This document shows, piece by piece, positions 52,167 to 61,516 of a stretch of 64,000 nucleotides of DNA. The position numbers and the translations under genes were made by a program. Within the stretch, counting starts at the first letter, position 1; every line of letters begins with the position of its first letter. The notes under the pieces were generated by a model. That model was given only the letters and a program-made list of their open reading frames with translations. It was not told the DNA's origin and made no database searches. Source of the DNA: Chryseobacterium endalhagicum (GTDB lineage Bacteria; Bacteroidota; Bacteroidia; Flavobacteriales; Weeksellaceae); NCBI RefSeq assembly GCF_016745235.1, contig NZ_JAELVM010000001.1, positions 1,067,856-1,131,855 of the forward strand, written 5' to 3'.

Positions 52167-53183
52167 TTAATTAATAGTTGCGGTCCATTCAATACCGCTG
52201 ATATCAACAAGCTTTATCCCGTGAATTTTTTCTTTCTGAACTAAAATATCAGCCAGATTTAAACTAAGATCAGCCTTTGAACCCAGCGGAATAACCAGAC
52301 TGTGTTTCCCCGGTTTTACTTTCGCCACATAATGATTGCTGATCTTTTCTTTCGGCAACTCTGAAAGCTCTTTATGATTAAATTCTTTCAGAATATTTCC
52401 CTCCTTATCCAGAATATGAATCCCAATCAGGAAAGAGCCGTAAACATCCGCACCCTGTGTTCTGTACACCTCAAATCTGAGATCTGAGCCGGTAAGAGAG
52501 ACGTTGGAAATTTCTATTTTCGGTTTTACAGATTTATTATGGAGGGTTCCCCAAACGCCGCCATGAAAATACTGGTTGGTGTACAGTGTCAGCCCAAAAA
52601 TCAATACCGAACCTGCCAGTACCAAAGTTTTCGGTTTCGATAAAGGAAGAATACCCGAACCCAGCCATAAAAACCATTTTTTGTGCGTGAAACCCTTATT
52701 TTTTTTAATGAAATAATGATCCATTGAAAAAGGACCGCTTCCGGTAAGAAACAGAACAAATCCGCCTGCAATGCCCAAAACGCCAATCTGCCATTCATCA
52801 AGGCATGTGGTCCCGATCCATCCGGAACCCAGCAGAATTCCGAGGGCAAGACCAAAGATCCCAATGCTCATTAATCGGGTAAATAATCCTAAAATAATGA
52901 AAAGTCCTACCACGGCTTCTACAATCGTAAAAACCATCATGGAGGTTTGCAGTGCATCCGGATGGGTGACCAGATATTCTATAATGGGTTTAATGCCTAA
53001 AGCGTTGGGCAGGAAATGATTGAATTTTTCTCCGATGTATCCGGCTTCATCCGGATCCAGTTTGTTTTCGAGAATGAGGCGGCGCCAGAATGCTGAAAAA
53101 TAGGTCCATCCGATCACGAGACGGAGTGATAATGTGTAAAGTCCGGCCAGATCATAAGACCGGCTGTCTGAAGTATGTTTCAT
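52167..53183 (-). CDS. DoxD/DoxA-like thiosulfate:quinone oxidoreductase fusion
   Basis: 338 aa. The N-terminal half (about 1-170) is a DoxD/DoxX-type four-helix membrane domain (LRLVIGWTYFSAFWRRL, VEAVVGLFIILGLFTRLMS). A further helix near 190-208 leads to an extracytoplasmic beta domain (about 230-338) like DoxA. In Acidianus these are separate genes; fused forms occur in Bacteroidota. The family oxidises thiosulfate with quinone as acceptor, but its true role in flavobacteria is open. It lies 54 bp after a small secreted protein gene on the same strand. Confidence 0.8.
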   Translation of the reverse strand: MKHTSDSRSYDLAGLYTLSLRLVIGWTYFSAFWRRLILENKLDPDEAGYIGEKFNHFLPNALGIKPIIEYLVTHPDALQTSMMVFTIVEAVVGLFIILGLFTRLMSIGIFGLALGILLGSGWIGTTCLDEWQIGVLGIAGGFVLFLTGSGPFSMDHYFIKKNKGFTHKKWFLWLGSGILPLSKPKTLVLAGSVLIFGLTLYTNQYFHGGVWGTLHNKSVKPKIEISNVSLTGSDLRFEVYRTQGADVYGSFLIGIHILDKEGNILKEFNHKELSELPKEKISNHYVAKVKPGKHSLVIPLGSKADLSLNLADILVQKEKIHGIKLVDISGIEWTATIN

Positions 53184-53237
53184 TGAAATGGTTTTGTATT
53201 AAAAGACTGTTGAATAAAATTTTGCTTGAAATAAAGC

Positions 53238-53591
53238 CTAAGCAATGTGTAATTTTAGTCTTTTAAACAGAATGTATTTCGGCGGACTGTTTCCGGAAGT
53301 CTTCCCGGAATAGGAGTTTAAAGTTGATGCTGATGTTTGGGAACTAAGCGATGTATTCCAGTTGAAATGAAAACTTTTGTTGGTAAGTTTTACATCAGAT
53401 TTTGAAGTCGCTGTTCTAGAAGATGAGGTCTGATTGGAAAGCTCACACGCAGCACCCGTTGTTATTTTTACTTTATTTAAACCGCTGATGTGCTGGATAT
53501 CAAAAATGCCGAGAACATCTCTTTTTACGGAACACGGGGACAGTGAAAATGCCAGTATAAGCATCAGGACGATGGCTTTATAGTTTTTCAT
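53238..53591 (-). CDS. Small secreted protein, unknown function
   Basis: 117 aa from ATG at 53591, where a signal sequence MKNYKAIVLMLILAFSLSPC begins; SLSPC could be a lipobox (Cys20). The mature part is Ser/Thr/Asn-rich with one more Cys (AACEL). No family is recognised. It sits 38 bp from the alpha/beta hydrolase stop and 54 bp before the DoxD gene, all minus strand, so the three may form one unit. Confidence 0.6.
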   Translation of the reverse strand: MKNYKAIVLMLILAFSLSPCSVKRDVLGIFDIQHISGLNKVKITTGAACELSNQTSSSRTATSKSDVKLTNKSFHFNWNTSLSSQTSASTLNSYSGKTSGNSPPKYILFKRLKLHIA

Positions 53592-53629
53592 ATGGATTTT
53601 TGATGCTGGCATTATTACAAAACTACATT

Positions 53630-54544
53630 TTATTTTAGATTTAAACTGATGAATTTCAGAAATTCCTCCTGCTGATCCACAAATAAGTAATGGGAACAGT
53701 TATCAATCAGTTTAAAATGATTTTTTCCAACCCTATTTTTCATGTCGTTAAGCTGTTTAGCCGAAAATATACCATCATTTTTTCCGTAGACAGCAAAGAT
53801 AGGGATGCCCCTTTTTTTAATTTCTTTTAAAACTGCAGTATTATCAAGATTGTTTTGAGATTCATTTTTATAGAATTTCAGGGGAGATTCCGGGTTTCTG
53901 ATATTGTTAGCGTAAAAGTCACCGGATTCGTATGCCGTTCTTAATCGTTGGCTCTCATCAGTCGGGGAGGGCATGGAAAAGAATTTCATCTCACCTGCGA
54001 TATTGTAACATCTTTTCCTGTAATCTGCGGAGTTTTTGCTTAAGCTTTCAATCTCTGCAATTTCCTTAAGTTTTGAAGGATCATTTTTAAATTTTTCTTT
54101 AGCCTCTTTTAAAATATGATCATAGGTTTCCTGCTGTGTGAAAAGAGCTCCGGCAAGCGTCAATGAATTGACTTTCTCAGGAAACTGACGGGTAAATAAG
54201 GTTCCAATAATTCCTCCGAAACTGTGGGCGATGATATTGGCTTTTGTAATTCCATAAGTCTTATAGATTCCGTTGAGGTCTTCAAAGCTTTCTTTAAAGG
54301 TCATGGAGGCATTTTCATCTTTCGATCTGCCTTCTCCGCGTCTGTCATAAACAATAACGTAAAAGCCTTTGTCTGCCAGTGTTTGAGCGGTCGTTCCTTC
54401 AAACAGGGTAGCATTTCCACTAGGTCCGCCATGGATGAAAATCACAGGCGTATTTTTCGGACTGCCGTAAGCTTTGGAATAGATGTTCTGGGCATTAAAG
54501 GAGATAAAAAGAAAGGCAAAAAGGAAAGACAGAAATGGTTTCAT
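53630..54544 (-). CDS. Secreted alpha/beta hydrolase (proline iminopeptidase-like)
   Basis: 304 aa, signal peptide 1-18 (SFNAQ). The oxyanion motif FIHGGPSGNAT and nucleophile elbow IAHSFGGI (Ser about 107) are present. An Asp in YGKNDGIFS and the His in DNCSHYLF complete the triad. HGGPxG is the hallmark of the S33 prolyl aminopeptidase branch, but the substrate is not decided. It is periplasmic or surface exposed. It leads a minus-strand run toward the small secreted protein and the DoxD gene. Confidence 0.88.
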   Translation of the reverse strand: MKPFLSFLFAFLFISFNAQNIYSKAYGSPKNTPVIFIHGGPSGNATLFEGTTAQTLADKGFYVIVYDRRGEGRSKDENASMTFKESFEDLNGIYKTYGITKANIIAHSFGGIIGTLFTRQFPEKVNSLTLAGALFTQQETYDHILKEAKEKFKNDPSKLKEIAEIESLSKNSADYRKRCYNIAGEMKFFSMPSPTDESQRLRTAYESGDFYANNIRNPESPLKFYKNESQNNLDNTAVLKEIKKRGIPIFAVYGKNDGIFSAKQLNDMKNRVGKNHFKLIDNCSHYLFVDQQEEFLKFISLNLK

Positions 54545-54704
54545 AGGCTATTTTTGAAAGGACTAATTTATCATGTTTCTGTAAATTTCCGCCGATAAAT
54601 TTTTAAAATTAAAATCCTGCTGACGGACAGTTGTCACAATCCTGTCTTATCTTTAATGCCTGAAATGTTCAGAATAATCAAATATGAATTAAAAAGACAA
54701 AATA

Positions 54705-55025
54705 ATGGATCAAAATAATTTTGACGACATCATAAAGCGTTCTCTGGCCATCAGGGAACAATATCATGAGCTGGAAAGACAGCACCACGGCACGGTATGG
54801 ACACTGGAAGAGGATGCTCTGGCCTATCTTACGGATGCCGGGCTGGTGGGAAGAAATATCATGTCCCATCAGAAAAGATGGCTGAAAAAGGATTCTGCCG
54901 CAGAACTGGAGCATAAACTGGGTGAAAACATCTGGTGGCTGATTGTACTGGCAGACCGCACAGGAATTGATATTAAAGAAGCTTTGGAACAGTTTTTAAC
55001 CAAAACAGAAAATCTATTCAAATGA
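54705..55025 (+). CDS. MazG-like helical protein
   Basis: 106 aa. Residues about 68-103 (KLGENIWWLIVLADRTGIDIKEALEQFLTKTENLF) have the second half of the all-alpha NTP pyrophosphohydrolase fold (LGDxxWyL...GIDxEEAL). The first half is divergent, with only a partial acidic pair, so activity cannot be claimed. Its stop overlaps the tag start by 4 bp (ATGA), implying coupling with the repair glycosylase, consistent with a nucleotide-quality role. Confidence 0.65.
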   Translation: MDQNNFDDIIKRSLAIREQYHELERQHHGTVWTLEEDALAYLTDAGLVGRNIMSHQKRWLKKDSAAELEHKLGENIWWLIVLADRTGIDIKEALEQFLTKTENLFK

Positions 55026-55576
55026 GTTATTGTTTAGCCATAGAAGGAATGAAGCCTGAAAGCAGAAAGGAACTTCATAAAAACTACCACGATCATTATT
55101 ACGGATTTCCGATTCATGATGACAATGAACTTTTCGGAAGACTGATCCTTGAAATCAACCAGGCAGGACTGAGCTGGGAAACGGTTTTAAAGAAGGAAGA
55201 GAGTTTCAGAATGGCTTACAGCAATTTTGATATCCATGCGATCGCCGCTTATACGGAAGCAGACAGGGAAAGGCTGATGAACGACCCCGGAATTATCCGG
55301 AACCGCCTGAAAATAAATGCGGCCATTGAAAATGCCAAGACCATTACAGCACTTCAGAAAGAATTTGGGTCATTTGAAAAATGGCTGGAACATCATCACC
55401 CGAAAACCCTTCAGGAATGGATGAAGCTCTTTAAGAAGACCTTTAAATTTACCGGCGGAGAAATCGTCAATGAATTTTTAATGAGCACCGGCTATCTGAA
55501 AGGTGCTCATGCAGAGAGCTGTCCGGTGTACAAAACCGTACTGGAGCAGAAGCCGCTTTGGACGGGTGAGCTTTAG
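55022..55576 (+). CDS. tag: DNA-3-methyladenine glycosylase I
   Basis: A 184-aa base-excision repair enzyme that removes 3-methyladenine. The family block LEINQAGLSWETVLKKEESF (43-62) and GIIRNRLKI (90-98) are seen. The putative zinc ligands correspond to Cys4, His23, His163 and Cys167. It lacks part of the E. coli C-terminal tail but keeps the zinc pair. Coupled to the MazG-like gene by ATGA. Confidence 0.9.
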   Translation: MSYCLAIEGMKPESRKELHKNYHDHYYGFPIHDDNELFGRLILEINQAGLSWETVLKKEESFRMAYSNFDIHAIAAYTEADRERLMNDPGIIRNRLKINAAIENAKTITALQKEFGSFEKWLEHHHPKTLQEWMKLFKKTFKFTGGEIVNEFLMSTGYLKGAHAESCPVYKTVLEQKPLWTGEL

Positions 55577-55633
55577 GCTGTAGGAGTCTGAGAGTTTTAG
55601 GATGATTATTGTGCAACCGGGTATTTTAAACCA

Positions 55634-55656
55634 TAAAAAAGCCCCTTTCGGGGCCC
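55634..55656 (-). terminator. Terminator of the secreted-protein operon
   Basis: Minus-strand GCCCC-GAAA-GGGGC (GNRA tetraloop) followed by six T, 38 bp beyond the stop at 55694. Confidence 0.85.
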
Positions 55657-55693
55657 AACTAATAAAAACTGTGTATGAAAAAACTAACCACCA

Positions 55694-56227
55694 TCACGGT
55701 TTCCAAAAACTCCACACTTTTCCGTTAAAAACGGCAAGTTGTTTCGCTGTTGTATCATAAGCCATCATACCCGGAGCAGGATTAATGATGTTTAAATGCG
55801 GACTGGACACTTTAGGCAAAATCATTGCCTTGCTGGTGTCTTCCAGTACCAGGATTCCCGGATCGGGTCCCGGAGCTCCAACGGTAACTTTTGCACCGGG
55901 CTGTTCATCGAATGGAGTCTGCATGGAAAGTCCATCTACATTCGTCAGCGGGTCTATTGTAGTTCCTGTGGTATCTACTGAAAGATCTTTCCAGCCTGAG
56001 TTATACTTTACTTTTACTTTATGGTCTGAAAGATCATAGGCGATGGTTCCGTTTACGGCTCCTGTGACGGCACCTGTGCTGGTAACCCAGGGAAGGATGA
56101 TCCCTTTATTGGCATCTCCAAACTCTATTGAGACTGAAGGGCTGGTAACAGATGATTTTCCTATGGCAATCTGCCCCGAAACAGCAGAGGCGCCTAATAA
56201 AAATATGAGAATTTTAAATGTTTTCAT
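55694..56227 (-). CDS. Secreted protein with GMMxY...NGxxW motif
   Basis: 177 aa, signal peptide 1-18. Two similar halves each begin with a strand reaching (ANKGIILPWV; TSKAMILPKV), then a loop and NGxxxYDLS / GMMAYDTTAKQLAVFNGKVWSFW. This GMMxYxxxxxxLxxxNGxxW ending is shared with the C-terminus of the neighbouring 1099-aa protein. The function is unknown; such domains look like phage-tail-like or surface fibre modules. No T9SS sorting domain is seen. Last gene of the minus-strand run from 60504. Confidence 0.7.
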   Translation of the reverse strand: MKTFKILIFLLGASAVSGQIAIGKSSVTSPSVSIEFGDANKGIILPWVTSTGAVTGAVNGTIAYDLSDHKVKVKYNSGWKDLSVDTTGTTIDPLTNVDGLSMQTPFDEQPGAKVTVGAPGPDPGILVLEDTSKAMILPKVSSPHLNIINPAPGMMAYDTTAKQLAVFNGKVWSFWKP

Positions 56228-56254
56228 TGTGTCTGTTATAAAGTGTTTATATGA

Positions 56255-59200
56255 TTAAGGACAGGTTTGGGTATTGAAGCATTTCCACCCTGCTGCAGTA
56301 CCATCTGTATTGATATACAAGCAGTCTGAAGTAATATTATACACCATCATTCCTTCTGCCAGATTTGCTGCAGGAATAGCATTGATCTGTTCGATGGTCA
56401 ATCTGTTCGGAACAAATCCTTTAGTTTTGGCTTCAAGGGCCATCCAGCCTCCTTTCCTTATTCCCGGCCAGCTTCCGGTGTTTTCTGCTGCTCTTCCTAA
56501 AGCAGTAATACCATACAGTGTAGTTAAAGCTGTTCCCGCAGTAACTGCCGGTTGATAACAGGCATTTGAACATAAAGCAACGGCTGCGTTAAGGGCATTG
56601 GCATACGTATAGGTTCCATTATAGGTTGCTGTTAACGTATCATTATTCTCAAGCACGGTATAGAATCCATTAGTTCCGTAATCAGCCGGAGTGTTGTTCC
56701 CGGCAGTGGCCTGCGGAGAGGTTGTAGCGGTGGGATTATTCAGAGTTCCTGCACTGAAGGTTCCGCCGTTGGCCGAGATGTAAGTAATTACTCCTGCTTC
56801 AGAAGCATCTGAACATCCGTCGTTATCACTGTCGTTATCAAGACGATTAGGTATTCCGTCTATATCGGTATCTGTTTCATCATATCCAAAAGGAGAGCCC
56901 GTAGTTACTACATAGGGACCTTCATTAGGAACAATATCAGATATAAATAACATGATTGCAGCCTGATTATCATTTGATGGAACAGTAAATGATATGGAAT
57001 TATAAACTCCATGAAATACAAAAGCAGCCTTGTTTTCATGAGCCGGGTAGGTTGTAATATAATCTCCTATATTTACCCCGGGAACGGTTCCTTGCAATCC
57101 AGATACATATACAGGCTGTGGAAAGATAATCTGACTGCCGTTAAATGATGAAGTGGTAAGTATCGGATTTTTAACGGGTTTGTTAAATGTAATAGTGACA
57201 GTATAATTATTAGTGAAAAGAGCAATACCTGAATTAGCCGTAACTGTATTTGTTTCCGGGCATCCAGCATAAGTACCTGCTCCAAAATTCCAATGACTGC
57301 CAGCCCCACCGTTAAAAGTTTTTGAAGTGGTAGCTTTAACTGTTACGGTATTTCCATTAACTGTAGCATTACCTGTTACTTCAGTGCTGGTATAAGAGGA
57401 CCATGTTACCTTATTATTAGCATTTATAGTGTTTTCACATAATATGGCCTGTTGTTCGGTAGTATCCAAAACGCCGTCATTATCATCATCAATATCTGTA
57501 ATATCGGCAATCTCATCATTGTCACTATCAGCACAAACATTCAGTACGGATGAAATGGCATATTGAAAATAACTGCTGGATGAAAAATCTGACTGACTAT
57601 CTAAGTTTGTATCAACACTATCATTTAATCCATCATTATTAACGTCTGAACCTGCCGGATTTAATTGCGCTCCCGTAGGATCTGCTATTCCATAACTTGT
57701 CCCCACATTATTGATTGTATTTGGAGTAAATACATCCGTAAGAGGTGTCACGCCTGCTTCTTTAATATCCGAACAGCCATCTCCGTCGCTATCTAAATCT
57801 AAATGATTTAAAACCCCATCTCCATCTGTATCTCTGGTACAGTTTGGTTTAGGATAAGAAGACTGGATATACCCCTGGACTCTGGGGCGAATTTTTATTT
57901 CCTGAATAAGACTATTAGTAACTATTCCAGCCAGCCCTCTTAATCTGAAAATGCTGTATTTTGCATTTTGATTTTGAGTGAACGTAAATGTTTGTACGTT
58001 TCCGACAGGAGCATTGGTCCCGGTTGATGGATTAAATGCAGGTATAAGTGTAACCCATGAAGCTCCGTCCCAGCCTTCCATAATAAGAGAATTGGCAGCA
58101 TTTGTAAAACTGGATTGCCCATTGGTATTCATAATAATTTGTAAAGCTTCACCAATGATAGGATGTTCCGGCGTTATTTCAAATACGGTGAGGTTTGATT
58201 TTGTGGTTCCATTTGAAAATCCAAATGTAGTAGATGTATTATTATCCTTAATATTAGCTATTGTTGATGTATTAAGGATTTCTGTACTTACATTGGCAGG
58301 AATACTGATCTCGTCTATATTGAAAAAGCAGGTAGGGCTTTCTACAGCGTCTGCAATCCCGTCATTATCATCATCCAGATCCAGATAGTCTTTAATTCCG
58401 TCTCCATCGGTATCAGGTCTGTTATCAACCGGATCGCATGAATTTCCTATGAGGTCGCCGTCATCATCATTGGATCTGATTTGAGAATTTCCTATGCCTT
58501 GTCCGCTATTGGCAGTTGTAGGAATGCCATTGGCATTTACTGTATTTCCTAAATTTTGATTAACAGGCCCTGCATAGCCGTTATAAGAAGCTCCGGTATT
58601 CCCTCCGTTAATAACTGATGCTACAAGGCTGGAGCTGGTAAATCCTCCGGCTCCTTCAGTAGCATCCGGGCATCCGTCACCATCACTGTCCAGGTCAAAG
58701 TGATCGGGTATACCGTCACCGTCTGTATCTGCAACAGGGCAGATGTTACTGAGTATGAAGTCCATAAATTCACCTCCAAGACCGGCAGTAGAGCCACCGG
58801 GAGGTACTGTAAGCCTGATTTGGCTTACAACTCCGTTAATTTGTAAAGAACCCGCCGCTGCTCTGGAATTGTTTGTTGCAGCATTTACGGCTGTTGTATT
58901 TCCATCTGAATTGGCGAGGAATCCTGCTGAAGGACAGGATGAATTATGACAGCCATTAGCATCTCTTGCAGTAGTAGATGTAGTGGAAAAATCTCCTGTT
59001 GAGCCCGTAAGCTTACTCCATGAAGCTCCGTCCTGTAAAGTAATTACTGCTGTAGTGAGATAACCTCCTGTACTATTTCCTCCCAATCTGTCAACTTGTA
59101 AGATAGGCTGATTTACATAAACAGGCTGTCCCAGTGCATTTTCAAATTTAATGAGAATCTCAGAGTTCCAGTTAAATAAAGCGGTTAAACAACGTGTACT

Positions 59201-59554
59201 TGCAACATTCGGGCTCCAAAAGTTATTAGCTCCGAAGGTTTCAGCAGCAGTTGACAGGTTAGCAGGATTTACCGGCTGAGAAAATTTTGCTATAACGCCA
59301 TTACCAAAATTATAAGTGGCTGTGGATCCTGAAATAGTCCATATTCCGGATGTTGGGCCATTTGAGCAGGCGTTTATTTCTAGGGTATCAGGTATTCCGT
59401 CATTATCATCATCAAGATCGTTTTGATTAATGATGCCGTCACCGTCCCAATCATCGAAGGGACCGGTTTGCGCATGCAAATAGTAATTTGAAGACAATAG
59501 TAGTAACAGACACTTGATGAGTATCCATTTCAATCGATAATTTTTTTTGTTCAT
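56255..59554 (-). CDS. Large secreted protein with thrombospondin type 3 (calcium-binding) repeats
   Basis: 1099 aa, signal peptide 1-29. Six DxDxDGxxDxxDxDxDxDG-like TSP3 blocks are spread along it (first near 31-58, second near 272-300; four more), separated by beta-rich insertions, so the whole should be rigid and Ca2+-dependent. The last 60 residues are FVPNRLTIEQINAIPAANLAEGMMVYN, then a Cys-containing end. That is the same EGMMVYNxT...LYIN module as the adjacent 177-aa protein. No T9SS type A domain is found, so its exit route is unclear. It follows the 289-aa gene by 80 bp. Confidence 0.85.
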   Translation of the reverse strand: MNKKNYRLKWILIKCLLLLLSSNYYLHAQTGPFDDWDGDGIINQNDLDDDNDGIPDTLEINACSNGPTSGIWTISGSTATYNFGNGVIAKFSQPVNPANLSTAAETFGANNFWSPNVASTRCLTALFNWNSEILIKFENALGQPVYVNQPILQVDRLGGNSTGGYLTTAVITLQDGASWSKLTGSTGDFSTTSTTARDANGCHNSSCPSAGFLANSDGNTTAVNAATNNSRAAAGSLQINGVVSQIRLTVPPGGSTAGLGGEFMDFILSNICPVADTDGDGIPDHFDLDSDGDGCPDATEGAGGFTSSSLVASVINGGNTGASYNGYAGPVNQNLGNTVNANGIPTTANSGQGIGNSQIRSNDDDGDLIGNSCDPVDNRPDTDGDGIKDYLDLDDDNDGIADAVESPTCFFNIDEISIPANVSTEILNTSTIANIKDNNTSTTFGFSNGTTKSNLTVFEITPEHPIIGEALQIIMNTNGQSSFTNAANSLIMEGWDGASWVTLIPAFNPSTGTNAPVGNVQTFTFTQNQNAKYSIFRLRGLAGIVTNSLIQEIKIRPRVQGYIQSSYPKPNCTRDTDGDGVLNHLDLDSDGDGCSDIKEAGVTPLTDVFTPNTINNVGTSYGIADPTGAQLNPAGSDVNNDGLNDSVDTNLDSQSDFSSSSYFQYAISSVLNVCADSDNDEIADITDIDDDNDGVLDTTEQQAILCENTINANNKVTWSSYTSTEVTGNATVNGNTVTVKATTSKTFNGGAGSHWNFGAGTYAGCPETNTVTANSGIALFTNNYTVTITFNKPVKNPILTTSSFNGSQIIFPQPVYVSGLQGTVPGVNIGDYITTYPAHENKAAFVFHGVYNSISFTVPSNDNQAAIMLFISDIVPNEGPYVVTTGSPFGYDETDTDIDGIPNRLDNDSDNDGCSDASEAGVITYISANGGTFSAGTLNNPTATTSPQATAGNNTPADYGTNGFYTVLENNDTLTATYNGTYTYANALNAAVALCSNACYQPAVTAGTALTTLYGITALGRAAENTGSWPGIRKGGWMALEAKTKGFVPNRLTIEQINAIPAANLAEGMMVYNITSDCLYINTDGTAAGWKCFNTQTCP

Positions 59555-59634
59555 GAGGTTTTTTATTGAAGGATGTGTTATTTCCTTTGAATTATTAAGA
59601 TAAGGTTGATATTATGTGTTTTTTATGTTGTTTT

Positions 59635-60504
59635 TTAAAGTCTTGTGATGATCATTTTTCGTGTTGATGATGTCATTGAAGTTGCCCCACAGCCATTACA
59701 AAATGTAGAGTTTCCTTTAATCTGATCGCCCTGCTGTAAATTAAGAACAACAGTATCATACCCGGAAGACCTTTGAGAAGCTGAAGTTGCTGAAACCACC
59801 ATAGTATAAAATTGGGTAGACTGTGCCGTATTATTTTTTAAGATTCCCAGCGCATTATGAGCTGCTACATTAGCGGAGGTATGAAACCCTGTTTCCATAA
59901 ATTCTATTCTGTAATTTCCTGCCTTCGGACATGTCCAGATGTCGGTGGTTAAATTAAAATCTGCTCCTCCGTTTGGACTGTAATCAATGGCGGTAAAATT
60001 GGAAGTGTACGTAACTCCCTGGTTATGGGTTTCAGCTGTTGAAGATGATACAGCGTATGCATAGCCCGATTTGGATAATGAAACCAGTTCGTAGGTAGTT
60101 CCGGCAGCCGTATTGTTATCTGTTTTTACAAGAAGTGCAGTTTCTCCCGGGCTCAGAACAATTGTTTGTGTATGATCAATAAGCTCGGTACCGTTTCCAT
60201 CAATAGTAAGGGTATAGACATTGGATAGATTTTTTACATAATAAAGTCTTCCATGACGGTCCGTCCCTGTGGTAGAGTTGGGAAGCGTCAGCGTGCCTGC
60301 TGCAGTTCCCTGCCACGAAATATAAAAATCAGTTTCAGCAGCATTATAGGCTGTAGTGGTGATGGTTTCATAATTAGCAGCAAATGAACCGTCTACAGAA
60401 AGTGTGGATCCGGGAACCGGAGTGTTAATTCCTACATTACCGGTCTGAGCCTGCAGAAGAGTAATACTTCCTGTTAAGATGAGGGCAGATAAAATTGTTT
60501 TCAT
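59635..60504 (-). CDS. Secreted protein with C1q/TNF-like C-terminal domain
   Basis: 289 aa, signal peptide 1-19. It starts with TGNVGINTPVPGSTLSVDGS, the fibre-base motif also seen in the S74 protein at 45435. The C-terminal part (about 165-289) has the jelly-roll pattern of C1q-like domains (FTAIDYSPNGGADFNLTTDIWTCPKAGNYRIEFM). A Cys pair, CNGC, stands near the end. It may be a trimeric surface or fibre protein. It is probably first in the run with the TSP3 and 177-aa genes. Confidence 0.75.
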   Translation of the reverse strand: MKTILSALILTGSITLLQAQTGNVGINTPVPGSTLSVDGSFAANYETITTTAYNAAETDFYISWQGTAAGTLTLPNSTTGTDRHGRLYYVKNLSNVYTLTIDGNGTELIDHTQTIVLSPGETALLVKTDNNTAAGTTYELVSLSKSGYAYAVSSSTAETHNQGVTYTSNFTAIDYSPNGGADFNLTTDIWTCPKAGNYRIEFMETGFHTSANVAAHNALGILKNNTAQSTQFYTMVVSATSASQRSSGYDTVVLNLQQGDQIKGNSTFCNGCGATSMTSSTRKMIITRL

Positions 60505-60567
60505 AATTAATGTTGTATTTATTTTTTAAATCATTTAAAGTTTTAAAAGGGTATAGGATTGATATTG

Positions 60568-60891
60568 TCAGAAAAATTTCTTTTTCCAGGCTGCAATCGT
60601 ATTCCTGCTCATGCCGTAATGTATAGCCACCTGGGTATTGGTTAGATTGCAGGTTTTCTGATGTTTAAGGATTTTAAAAATAGCAGACTTATCATAAGAC
60701 CTGTGTCTTTTGTTTAGAACAGATGCTTCGTCCGTGAGTTTTCCAAAAATGATGCTTTCCAGATTGATAATATCCAGTTCGGACAGATTCTTTTTTTCAA
60801 GAATAGGCATGCATCTAGCCTTTTTATCCGGGAATTTTATTTTGATGAGATCTTCGTAAATTTTTTTATAATCTGGTCTGGATGGTTTCAT
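60568..60891 (-). CDS. Orphan helix-turn-helix protein
   Basis: 107 aa. The C-terminal 45 residues (SYDKSAIFKILKHQKTCNLTNTQVAIHYGMSRNTIAAWKKKF) are a clean helix-turn-helix like those of IS3-type transposase first ORFs or Sigma-70 region 4-like regulators. No catalytic transposase domain and no terminal inverted repeats are found around it, so a stand-alone DNA-binding protein is more likely. It precedes the secreted protein run by 64 bp on the same strand and could regulate it. Confidence 0.7.
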   Translation of the reverse strand: MKPSRPDYKKIYEDLIKIKFPDKKARCMPILEKKNLSELDIINLESIIFGKLTDEASVLNKRHRSYDKSAIFKILKHQKTCNLTNTQVAIHYGMSRNTIAAWKKKFF

Positions 60892-61090
60892 ATTTTAAAA
60901 TATTTATGAATATTTTTATTTTCTGGATTTTCTATTCAGATATCAATAAAATTGACTGTATTGAAATAGTGCGGGATTATAATTTATCTATGCCAACTTG
61001 TGCATTTAAATTGAATATTATTATTTTATTTTTATTCGTATTTTATATTTATTATTAATTTGATATTATATAATTTGTTTTTGAATGGAT

Positions 61091-61516
61091 TTAATATTTT
61101 TCAATCCATTTATATAAAGTTGTTTTTGGAATTTTATATTCTTCCACAATTTCATCTTTTGTTTTCTGTCCTGTTCTGAGCATTTCAAGGATAAACCTGA
61201 TCATTTCCGTGGTATAAAGGTTCTTTCTGAACCTGGGCAGAATATTCTTTTTCTTTTCTGTTTTGTAGGTAGTCACTTTTTTCTGTGGAGCGTAAAGGAT
61301 AAGATGCTGGGAGTAAAGCCTGAAAAAGTCATATTCCAAAATCTTGCTCCATTTGAGGAGAAGAGCTGTGGACAGTTCAGTCTGATTGTACATTTCTTCC
61401 ACTTCTTGTTCAGTACATTTTAAAAAGCCGCAGATACGCTGGATTTCAATCTCATTATGTTCTACTTCAGACTTGATTAAATACCCGATATTGATGTTTC
61501 TTAAATCTATTTTCAT
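61091..61516 (-). CDS. Protein with two helix-turn-helix domains
   Basis: 141 aa. The N-terminal part (about 20-68, IQRICGFLKCTEQEVEEMYNQ ... WSKILEYDFFRLY) resembles a Cro/XRE-like domain, the C-terminal part (about 100-141, LYTTEMIRFILEMLRTGQKTKDEIVEEYKIPKTTLYKWIEKY) an IS3-OrfA-like HTH. Sometimes labelled transposase, but no DDE part is present. Similar in its C-terminal half to the 107-aa neighbour. Function: probable regulator, target unknown. Confidence 0.7.
   Translation of the reverse strand: MKIDLRNINIGYLIKSEVEHNEIEIQRICGFLKCTEQEVEEMYNQTELSTALLLKWSKILEYDFFRLYSQHLILYAPQKKVTTYKTEKKKNILPRFRKNLYTTEMIRFILEMLRTGQKTKDEIVEEYKIPKTTLYKWIEKY

Noticed and set aside
60568..61516. The two HTH proteins as remains of an insertion sequence
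   Set aside because: No DDE or other transposase catalytic part and no terminal inverted repeats or target duplications could be found.
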